Below are positions 1-8,056 of a stretch of 64,000 bases of DNA, piece by piece; the stretch's first letter is position 1; each line of letters opens with the position of its first letter. The notes below the pieces were generated by a model, which was not told the DNA's origin, made no database searches, and worked only from the letters and a program-made list of their open reading frames with translations. Made by a program: the position numbers and the translations under genes. This DNA comes from an uncultured Actinomycetes bacterium (lineage in GTDB: Bacteria > Actinomycetota > Geothermincolia > Fen-727 > JACVIW01), in NCBI GenBank assembly GCA_937127245.1, contig CAKZLU010000032.1:124001-188000 (forward strand), in the 5' to 3' direction.

Positions 1-19
1 GACCGTAAGGGTAGGAAAC

Positions 20-53
20 CGGTCGTTTTCTGCGACCGAGTGACGCCACTCGG
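20..53. other. Two overlapping hairpins at left edge
   Basis: Two strong stems share bases 36-38, so they exclude each other. CGGTCG (20-25) pairs with CGACCG (33-38), and CCGAGTG (36-42) pairs with CACTCGG (47-53) around an ACGC loop. No T-run follows on either strand, so this is not a simple intrinsic terminator. The gene upstream of position 1 is not visible and the role is unknown. Confidence 0.35.
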
Positions 54-110
54 ATGCTTGTAAATTGCGCGTCCTAACGCCTGGTTTGAATGGAGGTGGC
101 TGATAATTCC

Positions 111-632
111 TCACTTCTCGCAAACTGGCGGCGGAGGAGATTCGAAAAACGTGGAAGATGGACTTCCGCATACGGGGCATTTTTCGGGAATTTTTCCATC
201 GGAGACATAACCGCAAACACTGCAGATATAGTATGTCGGCTCTTCTTCTGCAAGGAGGTGCTCGAGCGCTTTCTCATAAAGTTTAGCGTGGATTTCTTCA
301 ACATCGCGGGCCCAGCTAAACATGAGGGCGGCGTTGCTGTTACCTTCTCGCTCGGCCTCGGCAATGAAATCTCCATAGGCAACACCGGCGATCTTTGTCT
401 CCCTGGCAAGCGATTCAGATAGGTTTGTCTCGGTGTCTTTGATTTCGCCGAGCAGCTTCAAATTGTTCTTGGCGTGTATTGTCTCCGATTCCGCGATTGC
501 GCGGAAGAGCCTTGCCACGCTCGGATAGCCTTCCTCTTCCGCTTTCTCCGCGTATATCTTAAGCCTTACGCTCGCTTTTGCTTCTCCCACATACGCCTTG
601 TGTAGATTTTCGTTTGTCGTTCCGTCAGCCAT
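111..632 (-). CDS. rbr: Rubrerythrin
   Basis: Rubrerythrin is a cytoplasmic non-haem diiron peroxidase that reduces hydrogen peroxide and is typical of anaerobes. The 173-residue protein shows both family parts. The first is an N-terminal four-helix diiron domain with Glu17 (GEAKAS), Glu50-x2-His53 and Glu113-x-His115. The second is a C-terminal rubredoxin-like knuckle with C137-x2-C140-G and C152-x2-C155-G. The ATG follows a GGAGGT Shine-Dalgarno. The Crp/Fnr gene lies 59 nt upstream on the same strand, so co-transcription or control by that regulator is plausible but not shown. Length and motifs are normal for the family. Confidence 0.95.
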   Translation of the reverse strand: MADGTTNENLHKAYVGEAKASVRLKIYAEKAEEEGYPSVARLFRAIAESETIHAKNNLKLLGEIKDTETNLSESLARETKIAGVAYGDFIAEAEREGNSNAALMFSWARDVEEIHAKLYEKALEHLLAEEEPTYYICSVCGYVSDGKIPEKCPVCGSPSSTFFESPPPPVCEK

Positions 633-691
633 TGGGGACCTCCTTCGGTCGTGTCGAAAACAAGATATCGTGATTGCCCGGTCGGGCTAAC

Positions 692-1369
692 TTATGCCGA
701 ACCGAAGAATAACATCAATTTCTCCCTGTCAAGTATGACAAGCTCTTTTCCCTTCGTTGCGATTACCCCCTCTTTTTTGAGGTTGCTCATGACCCTCGAT
801 ACTGTTTCTTCCGTGGAGCCAATCAATCCCGATATATCGCGGTTTGTAAGGTTGGAGTCGAACCTTTCCCCGCACAACGGACTGATTCCGGCCTCATCGG
901 CGAGCCTCAACAGCACGCAAGCAATCCTCTTTTCAACCCGCTCACCCGTTATGCATCTTGCTTTCGCGTAGGCATTTTCGAGCTTGCAGCCGACCGACCA
1001 GAGCAGGTGTTTAAGAAGCGAGGGGTTCTCTTTGAGGTTTTCTAAAAGGTGGCTTTTCTTAATTCTCCATACTTGAGAGTCCTTTCTCGCCGTGACTGAA
1101 AACGGATAGCGGTCCTGGTCGTACAAACATCCCTCGCCAGTAATGTCGCCGGGAAACAGGAAATGGAACACGTAAACCCTGCCCTCGCTTTGAACGGCGT
1201 TTACCTCGAGAACTCCCGACTCAACAATGTAGAAATTGGTTGCCTTGTCTCCCTCAAAGAAAAGATATTCTCCTTTCACGAGCTTCACCGGGGAAAAGCT
1301 TTGCCTCAAGCTCTCCCTGTAAATGGACTCTGATTTTTCGAGGAACATTGACAACATCTCATCTTTCAA
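692..1369 (-). CDS. Crp/Fnr-family transcriptional regulator
   Basis: This is a 225-residue transcription factor with an N-terminal cyclic-nucleotide-binding-type beta-roll (about residues 25-110) and a C-terminal winged helix-turn-helix. The recognition region is near residues 174-202 (TNRDISGLIG, TEETVSRVMSNL). The N-terminal cysteine cluster of true FNR is absent, so an oxygen-sensing 4Fe-4S cluster is not supported. I chose the TTG at 1369 because GGAGG sits 6 nt upstream. A longer reading to 1558 would run through a repeat region and adds unrelated residues. The neighbour downstream is rubrerythrin, which suggests a redox or peroxide regulon (inference). Confidence 0.88.
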   Translation of the reverse strand: MKDEMLSMFLEKSESIYRESLRQSFSPVKLVKGEYLFFEGDKATNFYIVESGVLEVNAVQSEGRVYVFHFLFPGDITGEGCLYDQDRYPFSVTARKDSQVWRIKKSHLLENLKENPSLLKHLLWSVGCKLENAYAKARCITGERVEKRIACVLLRLADEAGISPLCGERFDSNLTNRDISGLIGSTEETVSRVMSNLKKEGVIATKGKELVILDREKLMLFFGSA

Positions 1370-1474
1370 TTTTTTCCTCCCCGTGAGATTCCAAATTCCA
1401 AGTATAAACACATGCTTAAACTGCTTTGTGGTAAATAATAATCCAAAAACTAATTTTCTTAAAACTGTAAAACT

Positions 1475-1554
1475 GTGTTTGTAATGGATTTTGTGCGGGA
1501 CTTGCTTTAGGTCGCCTCGAAGCAGAAGGTGTTCGTCATGGATTTTATGAAGGA
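1475..1554. repeat. Interspersed direct repeat, two copies, period 54
   Basis: A 26-nt unit at 1475-1500 recurs at 1529-1554 with five mismatches (core ATGGATTTT in both copies), separated by a 28-nt unique spacer. It lies in the 298-nt gap between the crp start and the glycosyltransferase, and no clear promoter is visible there. The geometry resembles the other repeat clusters in this window, but the sequence is unrelated to them. Confidence 0.55.
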
Positions 1555-1667
1555 TCATTGGAAGGTTTAATATGGTGGAGGTCTTATTTGCTTTTGAGTG
1601 GAGTCGCTTTGTGCTTGCCGCTTGACAATCTGTTGAGAGATTCCGAGGAAGCCCAGGAGTTTAGCGC

Positions 1668-2714
1668 ATGAGAGATGAAAAGATTTCCATCCTTATATCT
1701 ATCTGGCCGGGCTTGGGCGATGTCATGTTTTCAACGCCCGCAATAAGGTTGATCAAGCGTTCTTATCCTAGGTGCAGGCTGAGCGTTTGCTCTCTTTTTG
1801 GCGGCGCGGGAAAGCCGCTTCTGGAAACTAACCCCTACATAGACGAAATTTTCTTTCCTGACAAGCCGGTTTATACGCTTTCCGGGCTGAGGGAATCATT
1901 ATTGTGGGCGCGTGAAAGGTGCTTTGATGTTGGCATTGAACTCTCACAGCCTGCCCAGTGGTTTTTCAAGCTTTCGAGGATCGAAAAAAGAAGTCGCTTC
2001 GGACGAAGGGCGCTTTGGTGGTTTGTTCCATACAGGGATACTTCCGGGATTGACCTTCACGCCTCCGAACATTTCATCCGTGCCGCAGAAAAAGTTCTGG
2101 GTTCTCTCGGTCGTGACGGCAAAGGTTATGACCTTTTCCTGACTTACGATGATGAGCAAAAAGCCGAAGAGGTCTTAGGGGGGTTTGCCGGCGGTAGGTT
2201 TATCACGGTTCACCCGGGCGCGAGATGTAACGCTAACAAGAGGTGGGCGATAGGAAATTTCATAAAACTGTGCGAAAGGCTTTCGGATGATTTCGATCTT
2301 GGAATTGTCGTCATCGGGGGAAAGGAAGATGCAAGTCTCGGCGAAATGATTGAAAGCAAGATAACTCGGAAAGCGCTCGTACTCGCCGGAAGATTGTCGT
2401 TGAGGGAGACCGGAGCGGTGATAAAAAGGTCGCTTCTCTATGTTGGAAATGATTCGGGCCCAATCCAGATCGCGGCGAGCATGAATGTTCCGGTTGTGGG
2501 AATCTATGCTTCATCGAGCCCCAATAATTTCGGACCGCTCTGCGAGAAGAAAATCATAGTGACCCCTGATGATGATTGCATTGGCTGTCTGAGATTTCCG
2601 GGATATATGTGGTTACCCTGGGGCTTGAGGCTCAGATATTATAACAGGTGTAAGGCGATGGAGAACCTTAGCGTCGAACCGGTGTACGAGGCTTGCGTGA
2701 AATTACTCGCTTAG
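1668..2714 (+). CDS. Glycosyltransferase family 9 (heptosyltransferase-like)
   Basis: A 348-residue GT-B fold glycosyltransferase of family 9, the ADP-heptose:LPS heptosyltransferase family. Visible family motifs are the N-terminal PGLGDVMFSTPAI (residues 14-26), VHPGARCNANKRW (180-192) and GNDSGPIQIAAS (259-270), the sugar-nucleotide binding loop. A C303-x2-C306 pair near the end is additional. It starts at ATG with AGGAG upstream and lies 90 nt before hldE, which makes the activated heptose donor. The two together suggest heptose-containing cell-surface glycan. The acceptor is unknown, since a Gram-positive-type actinobacterium would not carry classical LPS. Confidence 0.85.
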   Translation: MRDEKISILISIWPGLGDVMFSTPAIRLIKRSYPRCRLSVCSLFGGAGKPLLETNPYIDEIFFPDKPVYTLSGLRESLLWARERCFDVGIELSQPAQWFFKLSRIEKRSRFGRRALWWFVPYRDTSGIDLHASEHFIRAAEKVLGSLGRDGKGYDLFLTYDDEQKAEEVLGGFAGGRFITVHPGARCNANKRWAIGNFIKLCERLSDDFDLGIVVIGGKEDASLGEMIESKITRKALVLAGRLSLRETGAVIKRSLLYVGNDSGPIQIAASMNVPVVGIYASSSPNNFGPLCEKKIIVTPDDDCIGCLRFPGYMWLPWGLRLRYYNRCKAMENLSVEPVYEACVKLLA

Positions 2715-2804
2715 GGTGAGATATTTGCATAAGCTATGCTATGGAAAATCGCTTTCCCGTTCGGTTGTGGTTGTTGTGTGATGAGCGGTTGAGGAGAGCG
2801 GGGC

Positions 2805-4253
2805 ATGGAGCAAGCAAGAGTTATTGAGCTTCTTGACCGAATAAAAGGGAAAAGGGTGCTTGTTGTTGGCGACGTGATATTGGACCGCTACGTAATGGGC
2901 AATGTCGCGCGCATATCGAGAGAAGCGCCCGTCCCAGTTCTCCAGAAAACTGAGGAACTTAATGTTTGCGGGGGCGCTTCCAACGTCGCCATGAACGTTA
3001 AGTCTCTCGGCGGTGAACCGGTGCTTGTGGGATTGGTTGGTGAGGATTTAGAGGGAAAAACACTCAAACAAATCCTTTCTGAAGCAGGAATCGAGTTCCG
3101 TTACATTAGCGAAAGCGACAGACCCACTACTCTAAAAATCCGCTTCGCTCACAAGAATCAGCAGCTTTTAAGGGTAGATCGCGAGTTAAGAAGGCCAATC
3201 AGTCGTGAGACGGCGGAAAGACTAACCGAAATGGTGCGCTCGGAGACTGGACATTTTGATTGCGCAATTTTTAGCGATTACGCTTTGGGCATCTTTACGC
3301 CGAACTCAGCTTCAGGATTGGTCGCGCACTTAAAGGAGAGGGGTTTGCCGATTGTTGTGGACCCGAAGCCCTCCAACGATTATCTATGCAAAGAGTGCGA
3401 CGTCTTTCTGCCGGGGAAACTTGACGCCGCTCTGATGGTTGGAATGGTGAACGCCGAGCGCCTTGACGGTGGCGCGGTCGCGTCTTCCGTGATGGAACGT
3501 TTCGAAAGACCGGCAATCGTGACTGATGGTCCTAACGGCATGTACTTGGCTGAACCAGGAAGTGAGGTCGTTCACATCAAGAGCAGAGCCCGAGAAGTTT
3601 ATGACGTAAGCGGGGCGGGTGATACTGTAACCGCCTCCGTGGCTCTTGCGCTCGCAAGCGGGTATTCGCTTCTGGACGCGGCATATTTTGCGAATGAGAC
3701 CGCTGGTATAGCCGTTTCCAAGTTCGGGACCTCCGTTGTCTTCCCTGATGAGGTTAGGAATTCCCTCGGAGGGCGGGAAAAGATTCTCGGTTGGAGAAGA
3801 TTGAAAGAAGTCGTGGAGGAAGCCAAAAAAAGGAACAAATCCGTTGTTTTTACCAATGGCTGTTTCGATTTACTCCACGTTGGACACATAAGGTATCTCA
3901 AAGCGTCGAAAGATCTCGGGGATATGCTCATTGTGGCGATAAACTCGGATTCCTCGGTGCGGAGGCTTAAGGGACCTGAAAGACCTCTTATTAACGAGAA
4001 GCAAAGAGCGGAGCTTATTGCCGCTCTTGAGTTTGTTGACTACGTTACTATCTTTGAAGAGGACTCTCCTGCCGACCTGATTTCTCTTTTGAAGCCTCAT
4101 ATCTTCGCGAAAGGGGGAGATTATACGGAGGATTCCCTTCCCGAAGCCCCTCTGGTTAGGTCTTACGGTGGGGATGTCGTCATCGTCCCGCTCTTTGAGG
4201 ACGGCATATCTACAACCCGTATTATCGGTAGGATTTCCAAAAAAGAAGAATGA
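2805..4253 (+). CDS. hldE: Bifunctional heptose-7-phosphate kinase / heptose-1-phosphate adenylyltransferase
   Basis: HldE (RfaE) phosphorylates D-glycero-D-manno-heptose-7-phosphate and later transfers AMP to the heptose-1-phosphate, steps of ADP-heptose synthesis in the cytosol. The 482-residue protein has both domains. The PfkB-type kinase spans about 1-325, with the catalytic DVSGAGDT at 267-274. The cytidylyltransferase-like nucleotidyltransferase spans about 340-478, with GCFDLLHVGH at 352-361. Length matches full-length HldE. The ATG follows a GAGGAG-type site. It is preceded by the GT9 transferase and followed 55 nt later by the FakA-like gene. Confidence 0.95.
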   Translation: MEQARVIELLDRIKGKRVLVVGDVILDRYVMGNVARISREAPVPVLQKTEELNVCGGASNVAMNVKSLGGEPVLVGLVGEDLEGKTLKQILSEAGIEFRYISESDRPTTLKIRFAHKNQQLLRVDRELRRPISRETAERLTEMVRSETGHFDCAIFSDYALGIFTPNSASGLVAHLKERGLPIVVDPKPSNDYLCKECDVFLPGKLDAALMVGMVNAERLDGGAVASSVMERFERPAIVTDGPNGMYLAEPGSEVVHIKSRAREVYDVSGAGDTVTASVALALASGYSLLDAAYFANETAGIAVSKFGTSVVFPDEVRNSLGGREKILGWRRLKEVVEEAKKRNKSVVFTNGCFDLLHVGHIRYLKASKDLGDMLIVAINSDSSVRRLKGPERPLINEKQRAELIAALEFVDYVTIFEEDSPADLISLLKPHIFAKGGDYTEDSLPEAPLVRSYGGDVVIVPLFEDGISTTRIIGRISKKEE

Positions 4254-4308
4254 ATTGAAGTGTACGGATAATCGACGAGGTTTCCGGTGGGGGATTGCGC
4301 CAGAGAAG

Positions 4309-5874
4309 ATGTTTTCCGAGATTGAATGCATCTTGAATTTCTCGACCGGTGCGCTTGAGGAAGTTCGGGAAAGAAGAGAATTGATAAACAGGCTCAATGT
4401 TTTCCCTGTTCCCGATGGGGATACGGGAACGAACATGTATCTTACGCTTCTTTTCGGTGTTGTTGAAATGAAAAGGGACGGCACCGATTTATTCAGTGAA
4501 GCCGTAAGGCGGTTTGCGCGCGGCGTTGTAACCGGCTCGAGAGGTAATTCAGGGTTTATCCTGTGTCAGTTTATAAACGGCTTATGCGAAATCCTTTCCA
4601 GAGGGGCGTTCTCGAGCGAAAGCCTGATTACCGGTATTAGAAAAGGGGTAGATTTGGCTTACAGTTCGTTATTGGAACCCCGCGAAGGAACAATGCTTAC
4701 CGTACTTAGAAGGATGGTGGAAGAGATTGACCAAGAAAAACATCTCGGCCTGAAGGAAATGATAATCAAAGCCCACAGCGCCGCGGTGACGGCTCTTATG
4801 GAGACTCCAAAAATTCTTGAGCCTTTAAAAAGAGCCGGAGTGGTGGACGCAGGCGGTGCGGGGGTTGTTGCCGCACTTGAGGGTGGAGCGAAATCTCTCG
4901 GCATTCCGCTTAAAAATATCAATTGGGAAACTCTTTACAAGCGGTTTGATTACAAGGAGATAAAGGTTCCCAAATCAGGACTTAGATTCATGATTGACTG
5001 CTCACCATCGGCTTTGAGGGATTTGAAGAAAGATATTGCAAACCTTGGTGACTCTATGATAATCGCTGGCTCATCTTCCCCGTACAGGGTTCACATTCAC
5101 ACGGATTTCCCTTTTGACATACTGAGAATGTCAAGAATTTATGGCAAGGTGTATAACGTAGCGACGTCTGAGCTTATGCCGGAAGAGAAAATGAAGGCAG
5201 ATAAACTGGCTCGATCGCTTCGTGTCAGGGTTTTGAGTATTTGCCTTGGAGACGGTCTTGGGCGAGTTTTTGATTCGATGGGTATAGACGTTATGAGGGG
5301 AGGTCCGGGCAAGCAGCCTTCGGCCGGTGAAATTGCCGAAAAATTGGAGGAAATGGATTGTGATTTCGTGGTTGTGCTTCCCAATGACCGAGACCTTATT
5401 CCCACCGCGCGCACGGCTTTAACTCTTACGGAGAAGAACGCGGAAGTTATTCCAACGCAATCTCCCGTGCAGGGTCTCGCGGCGTGCGATGAGTATATAG
5501 AGGACAGAAAGCAAGACGAATTGGTTGAGTGTATGCTGCAGGCAGTCCTGAAAGTTGTGGCTGCAAGGGTAACGGTCGCCGTGAGAGACGCTGATGTTGG
5601 CGGTGTGAAGGTGAGGAAAGGGCAGTATATCGGGATGATCGAGGGCGATCTTGCTGCCTGCGGTGATAAGATAGTACCCGTTGTCCTCAATGTCGCCGAA
5701 GGTCTTCTTAAAAGAAAGAAAGGTTCAATTCTGACGGTTGTGACCGGCGCTGATCTAACTACGCGCGACGCGAATTTAATAGAAATCGCTCTCAAGGAAA
5801 GATTCAAGGATATTCTTTTGGATTGGATTGACGGGGGGGAAACGGGCTCAACTGTTATAATGGGCATCGAGTGA
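4309..5874 (+). CDS. fakA: DAK2-domain fatty-acid kinase FakA-like
   Basis: Resembles FakA/YloV, the ATP-binding subunit that phosphorylates a fatty acid presented by a DegV-type FakB protein. The acyl-phosphate then feeds PlsX/PlsY phospholipid synthesis. The 521-residue protein begins with a DhaL (DAK2) kinase domain: DGDTGTN at 36-42 and GSRGNSG at 76-82 are the Mg-ADP binding loops. A DegV-like C-terminal half follows. The ATG at 4309 matches the normal FakA N-terminus; an upstream in-frame extension would overlap hldE. The next genes are DegV (FakB-type) and, on the other strand, plsY, a coherent acyl-phosphate group. Confidence 0.9.
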   Translation: MFSEIECILNFSTGALEEVRERRELINRLNVFPVPDGDTGTNMYLTLLFGVVEMKRDGTDLFSEAVRRFARGVVTGSRGNSGFILCQFINGLCEILSRGAFSSESLITGIRKGVDLAYSSLLEPREGTMLTVLRRMVEEIDQEKHLGLKEMIIKAHSAAVTALMETPKILEPLKRAGVVDAGGAGVVAALEGGAKSLGIPLKNINWETLYKRFDYKEIKVPKSGLRFMIDCSPSALRDLKKDIANLGDSMIIAGSSSPYRVHIHTDFPFDILRMSRIYGKVYNVATSELMPEEKMKADKLARSLRVRVLSICLGDGLGRVFDSMGIDVMRGGPGKQPSAGEIAEKLEEMDCDFVVVLPNDRDLIPTARTALTLTEKNAEVIPTQSPVQGLAACDEYIEDRKQDELVECMLQAVLKVVAARVTVAVRDADVGGVKVRKGQYIGMIEGDLAACGDKIVPVVLNVAEGLLKRKKGSILTVVTGADLTTRDANLIEIALKERFKDILLDWIDGGETGSTVIMGIE

Positions 5875-5925
5875 CGGGATAACTGCTGAATGATTGCTCA
5901 TCCTTCCCTTTGTGAAAGGAGAAGA

Positions 5926-6765
5926 ATGGGTCGGGTTGGAGTGGTAACTTGCAGCGCCGCGTGCATTCCTCGCGAGTTGGCTGATATTCTCGACATCACA
6001 ATCGTTCCGCTTACCCTAATTATTGATGACGTGCCCTACAGGGACGGCATCGAGATTTCCACGGACGAATTTTACAAAATACTTGAGGAGGGAAAATCAA
6101 GGATTTCTACTTCCGCCCCCTCTCAAGCTCAGTATCTTGAGGTTTTTAAAAGCCTTTCATCTGAGTCTGAGGCAATCCTATGCTTGGCGTTAACCTCGAG
6201 GGTTAGCGGAGATTTCAATTCGGCAGTATCCGCGGCCAGGGAGCTTGGCGGCAAGGGGATTGAAGTCATAGATTCCGGCACTGCCGCTACCGGTTTGGGG
6301 CAGGTGGCGATTGCCGCGGCCAAGGCTTTAAAAGAGGGGGCCTCTTTCGAGGAGGCGAAAGAGGAGGCGGTTCGGGTCTCATCGGAGGTTAGGTTATTCG
6401 GGGCTATCGAGACGTTTGAGTTTTTGAAAAGGAGCGGAAGGGTTAACTCGATAATAGCATTTACCGCTGAGGCGCTTAGCATAAAGCCCGTTTTCGAACT
6501 ATATCAGGGTGAAGTGAGGTACACGGCGAGGACGAGGTCAAAGATAAGGGCGCTTGAGAAAATCGCGAGTCTCGCCCGTGAGCGGTACGAGGAGAAGGGA
6601 CCGATAAACCTTGCGGTTTTTCACGCGACAGCCCTGCAGGAAGCCTTGATTTTAAAGGAAAGAATCGTTGCGCAGGCTGAATGCAGCGAGGTCATTATCG
6701 CTGAGTTCACGCCGGTCATGGGACTTCACACCGGTCCAGGGCTTGTTGGCGCAAGTTTTTACTGA
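5926..6765 (+). CDS. DegV-family fatty-acid-binding protein (FakB-like)
   Basis: DegV/FakB proteins bind a fatty acid in a deep pocket and deliver it to FakA for phosphorylation. The 279-residue sequence has the family layout: N-terminal VVTCSAACIPRELA strand-turn, the STSAPSQAQYLEVF segment, IDSGTAATGLGQ, and a C-terminal PVMGLHTGPGLVG that lines the lipid site. I chose the ATG at 5926 because GAAAGGAGAAGA precedes it, rather than the in-frame ATG at 5890. It follows the FakA-like gene by about 50 nt, so the two are probably one operon and partners. Confidence 0.92.
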   Translation: MGRVGVVTCSAACIPRELADILDITIVPLTLIIDDVPYRDGIEISTDEFYKILEEGKSRISTSAPSQAQYLEVFKSLSSESEAILCLALTSRVSGDFNSAVSAARELGGKGIEVIDSGTAATGLGQVAIAAAKALKEGASFEEAKEEAVRVSSEVRLFGAIETFEFLKRSGRVNSIIAFTAEALSIKPVFELYQGEVRYTARTRSKIRALEKIASLARERYEEKGPINLAVFHATALQEALILKERIVAQAECSEVIIAEFTPVMGLHTGPGLVGASFY

Positions 6766-6835
6766 TTTCTTCCTCTCCAAAAATCCCAATTCTAATTTCT
6801 CGCAAATTGGTCAAAGCCTTCGCGGGTAAAATTAT

Positions 6836-7474
6836 TCAGGGGAATTCGGATTTTGCGGGCGGCTCCCGATCGAACAGAAGGCGGTTAATGACTAATTCTT
6901 TTTTGCTCACGGCAAAGGGCCGCTTTTCGAGTCCAGGGCTTCCTTGAAGCCGCCTTAACACTCCGAGGGCAAGAGCCGCCAAAGCGAAGAAAATTCGGGA
7001 GAAATGCTGACCGTGAATCGCCGCGAGAACAGGCCATGTAAGAAGAGAAACACCGGAGTATAAAGCGAGCGTCCTGGTGAAAAAACCGAAACCCAATATC
7101 CCTAAGATGATCAGGGTTTCCCACGGCATGAGAATTCCCGACCCGATAAGGGTTACGGTCATCCCCCTACCACCTTTAAAACGCGTGAAAATTGACCAGT
7201 TGTGTCCGGCAATCACGCCAACCGCCGCAAGGGATTCCTCCCACATGCCGGCGCCGGCGAGTCTCATTGCAAGTAGCAATAGCCCTATCTTGGCGCAGTC
7301 AGCAAAGAAAACCGTGACACCCGCTATTTTGCCAACTTCGTGGAAAACGTTGCTGGTCCCAAGGTTGCCGCTTCCCTCTTTCGTCAGGTCCTTGCCTTTG
7401 AGCTTTCCTGCTATGTACGCAAAAGGTATGGAACCGGTCAGATATCCGACGATCAAGAAAAGGATATGCTTCAC
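6836..7474 (-). CDS. plsY: Glycerol-3-phosphate acyltransferase PlsY
   Basis: PlsY is the membrane enzyme that acylates glycerol-3-phosphate with acyl-phosphate, the first step of phospholipid synthesis. The 212-residue protein is strongly hydrophobic and carries the family motifs: GSIPFAYIAG with GSGNLGTSNV near the N-terminus and GHNWSIFTRFKGGRG in the middle. The start is GTG at 7474 with GGAG about 9 nt upstream. It is convergent with the FakA/DegV genes, whose product (acyl-phosphate, directly or via PlsX) is its substrate. A charged tail follows the last helix. Confidence 0.95.
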   Translation of the reverse strand: MKHILFLIVGYLTGSIPFAYIAGKLKGKDLTKEGSGNLGTSNVFHEVGKIAGVTVFFADCAKIGLLLLAMRLAGAGMWEESLAAVGVIAGHNWSIFTRFKGGRGMTVTLIGSGILMPWETLIILGILGFGFFTRTLALYSGVSLLTWPVLAAIHGQHFSRIFFALAALALGVLRRLQGSPGLEKRPFAVSKKELVINRLLFDREPPAKSEFP

Positions 7475-7635
7475 TTACGCTGTCTCCTTTATTGTTCCCA
7501 AACCTTTAGGAATAAAGCAACCTGTGCCCAAAAAGCGAGTATATCCAACTGGGCAGTCCGCCTTATTTGAATAATATCACCCTGCTGACGATTCGAATCA
7601 TTGCTGTTTGAGGAAGCTTAAACCATGAGCGAAAG

Positions 7636-7713
7636 TGGTCGGGGTGGCCGGATTCGAACCGGCGACCTCAGCGTCCCGAACGCTGCGCGCTGACCTGGCT
7701 GCGCTACACCCCG
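7636..7713 (-). tRNA. tRNA-Pro (anticodon CGG)
   Basis: Read on the minus strand, the cloverleaf is complete. The acceptor CGGGGTG (7713-7707) pairs with CACCCCG (7646-7640). There is a D arm, an anticodon stem CAGCG/CGCTG around the loop TTCGGGA (anticodon CGG), and a T arm GCCGG-TTCGAAT-CCGGC. The discriminator A and an encoded CCA follow at 7639-7636. Confidence 0.97.
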
Positions 7714-7724
7714 AACCAAGTGTT

Positions 7725-7730
7725 ATTATA
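7725..7730 (-). promoter_or_regulatory. -10 box of the tRNA-Pro promoter
   Basis: TATAAT on the minus strand, ending 11 nt before the first base of the tRNA, a normal spacing for a start a few bases upstream of the mature 5' end. No good -35 hexamer is visible at 17 nt. Confidence 0.55.
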
Positions 7731-7983
7731 AGCGTGTATGAATGAGCATTCCACTCCTCTTTATCGTTTGTTTCACGGGGTTTCGAAGGAGAGGGATGCG
7801 GGTTTGAAGGTGTTCCGCGGGAGTGGTTGGGCGCGCCGCGATACACTTGTTTACTTTTTGTAAGACGGTAGAGTAACTACTCTTCGTCGGTTTGGCCTGA
7901 ACAACCACCAGATGTTACACCTCTGTACCGATTGTAGGAAAGTGAGAGCGGGCGGTCGTTTGGACTATTGTGGTATTATATTG

Positions 7984-8031
7984 AAAAATAACGGGATGAT
8001 GGCAGAAATCTATTTTTGAGTCGTTATTTTT
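7984..8031. other. Perfect 10-bp inverted repeat upstream of a hydrolase
   Basis: AAAAATAACG (7984-7993) is mirrored by CGTTATTTTT (8022-8031) across a 28-nt loop, ending 25 nt before the hydrolase start. It could be an operator for a dimeric regulator or a weak AT-rich terminator. The rest of the 340-nt gap from the tRNA holds only the tRNA promoter; I see no gene there. Confidence 0.4.
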
Positions 8032-8056
8032 AACCCATGTTTGAAAGGAGAAAATT

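Noticed and set aside
1370-1558. N-terminal extension of the Crp/Fnr protein
   Set aside because: TTG 1369 has an ideal ribosome site and gives normal family length; the extension encodes the repeat pair.
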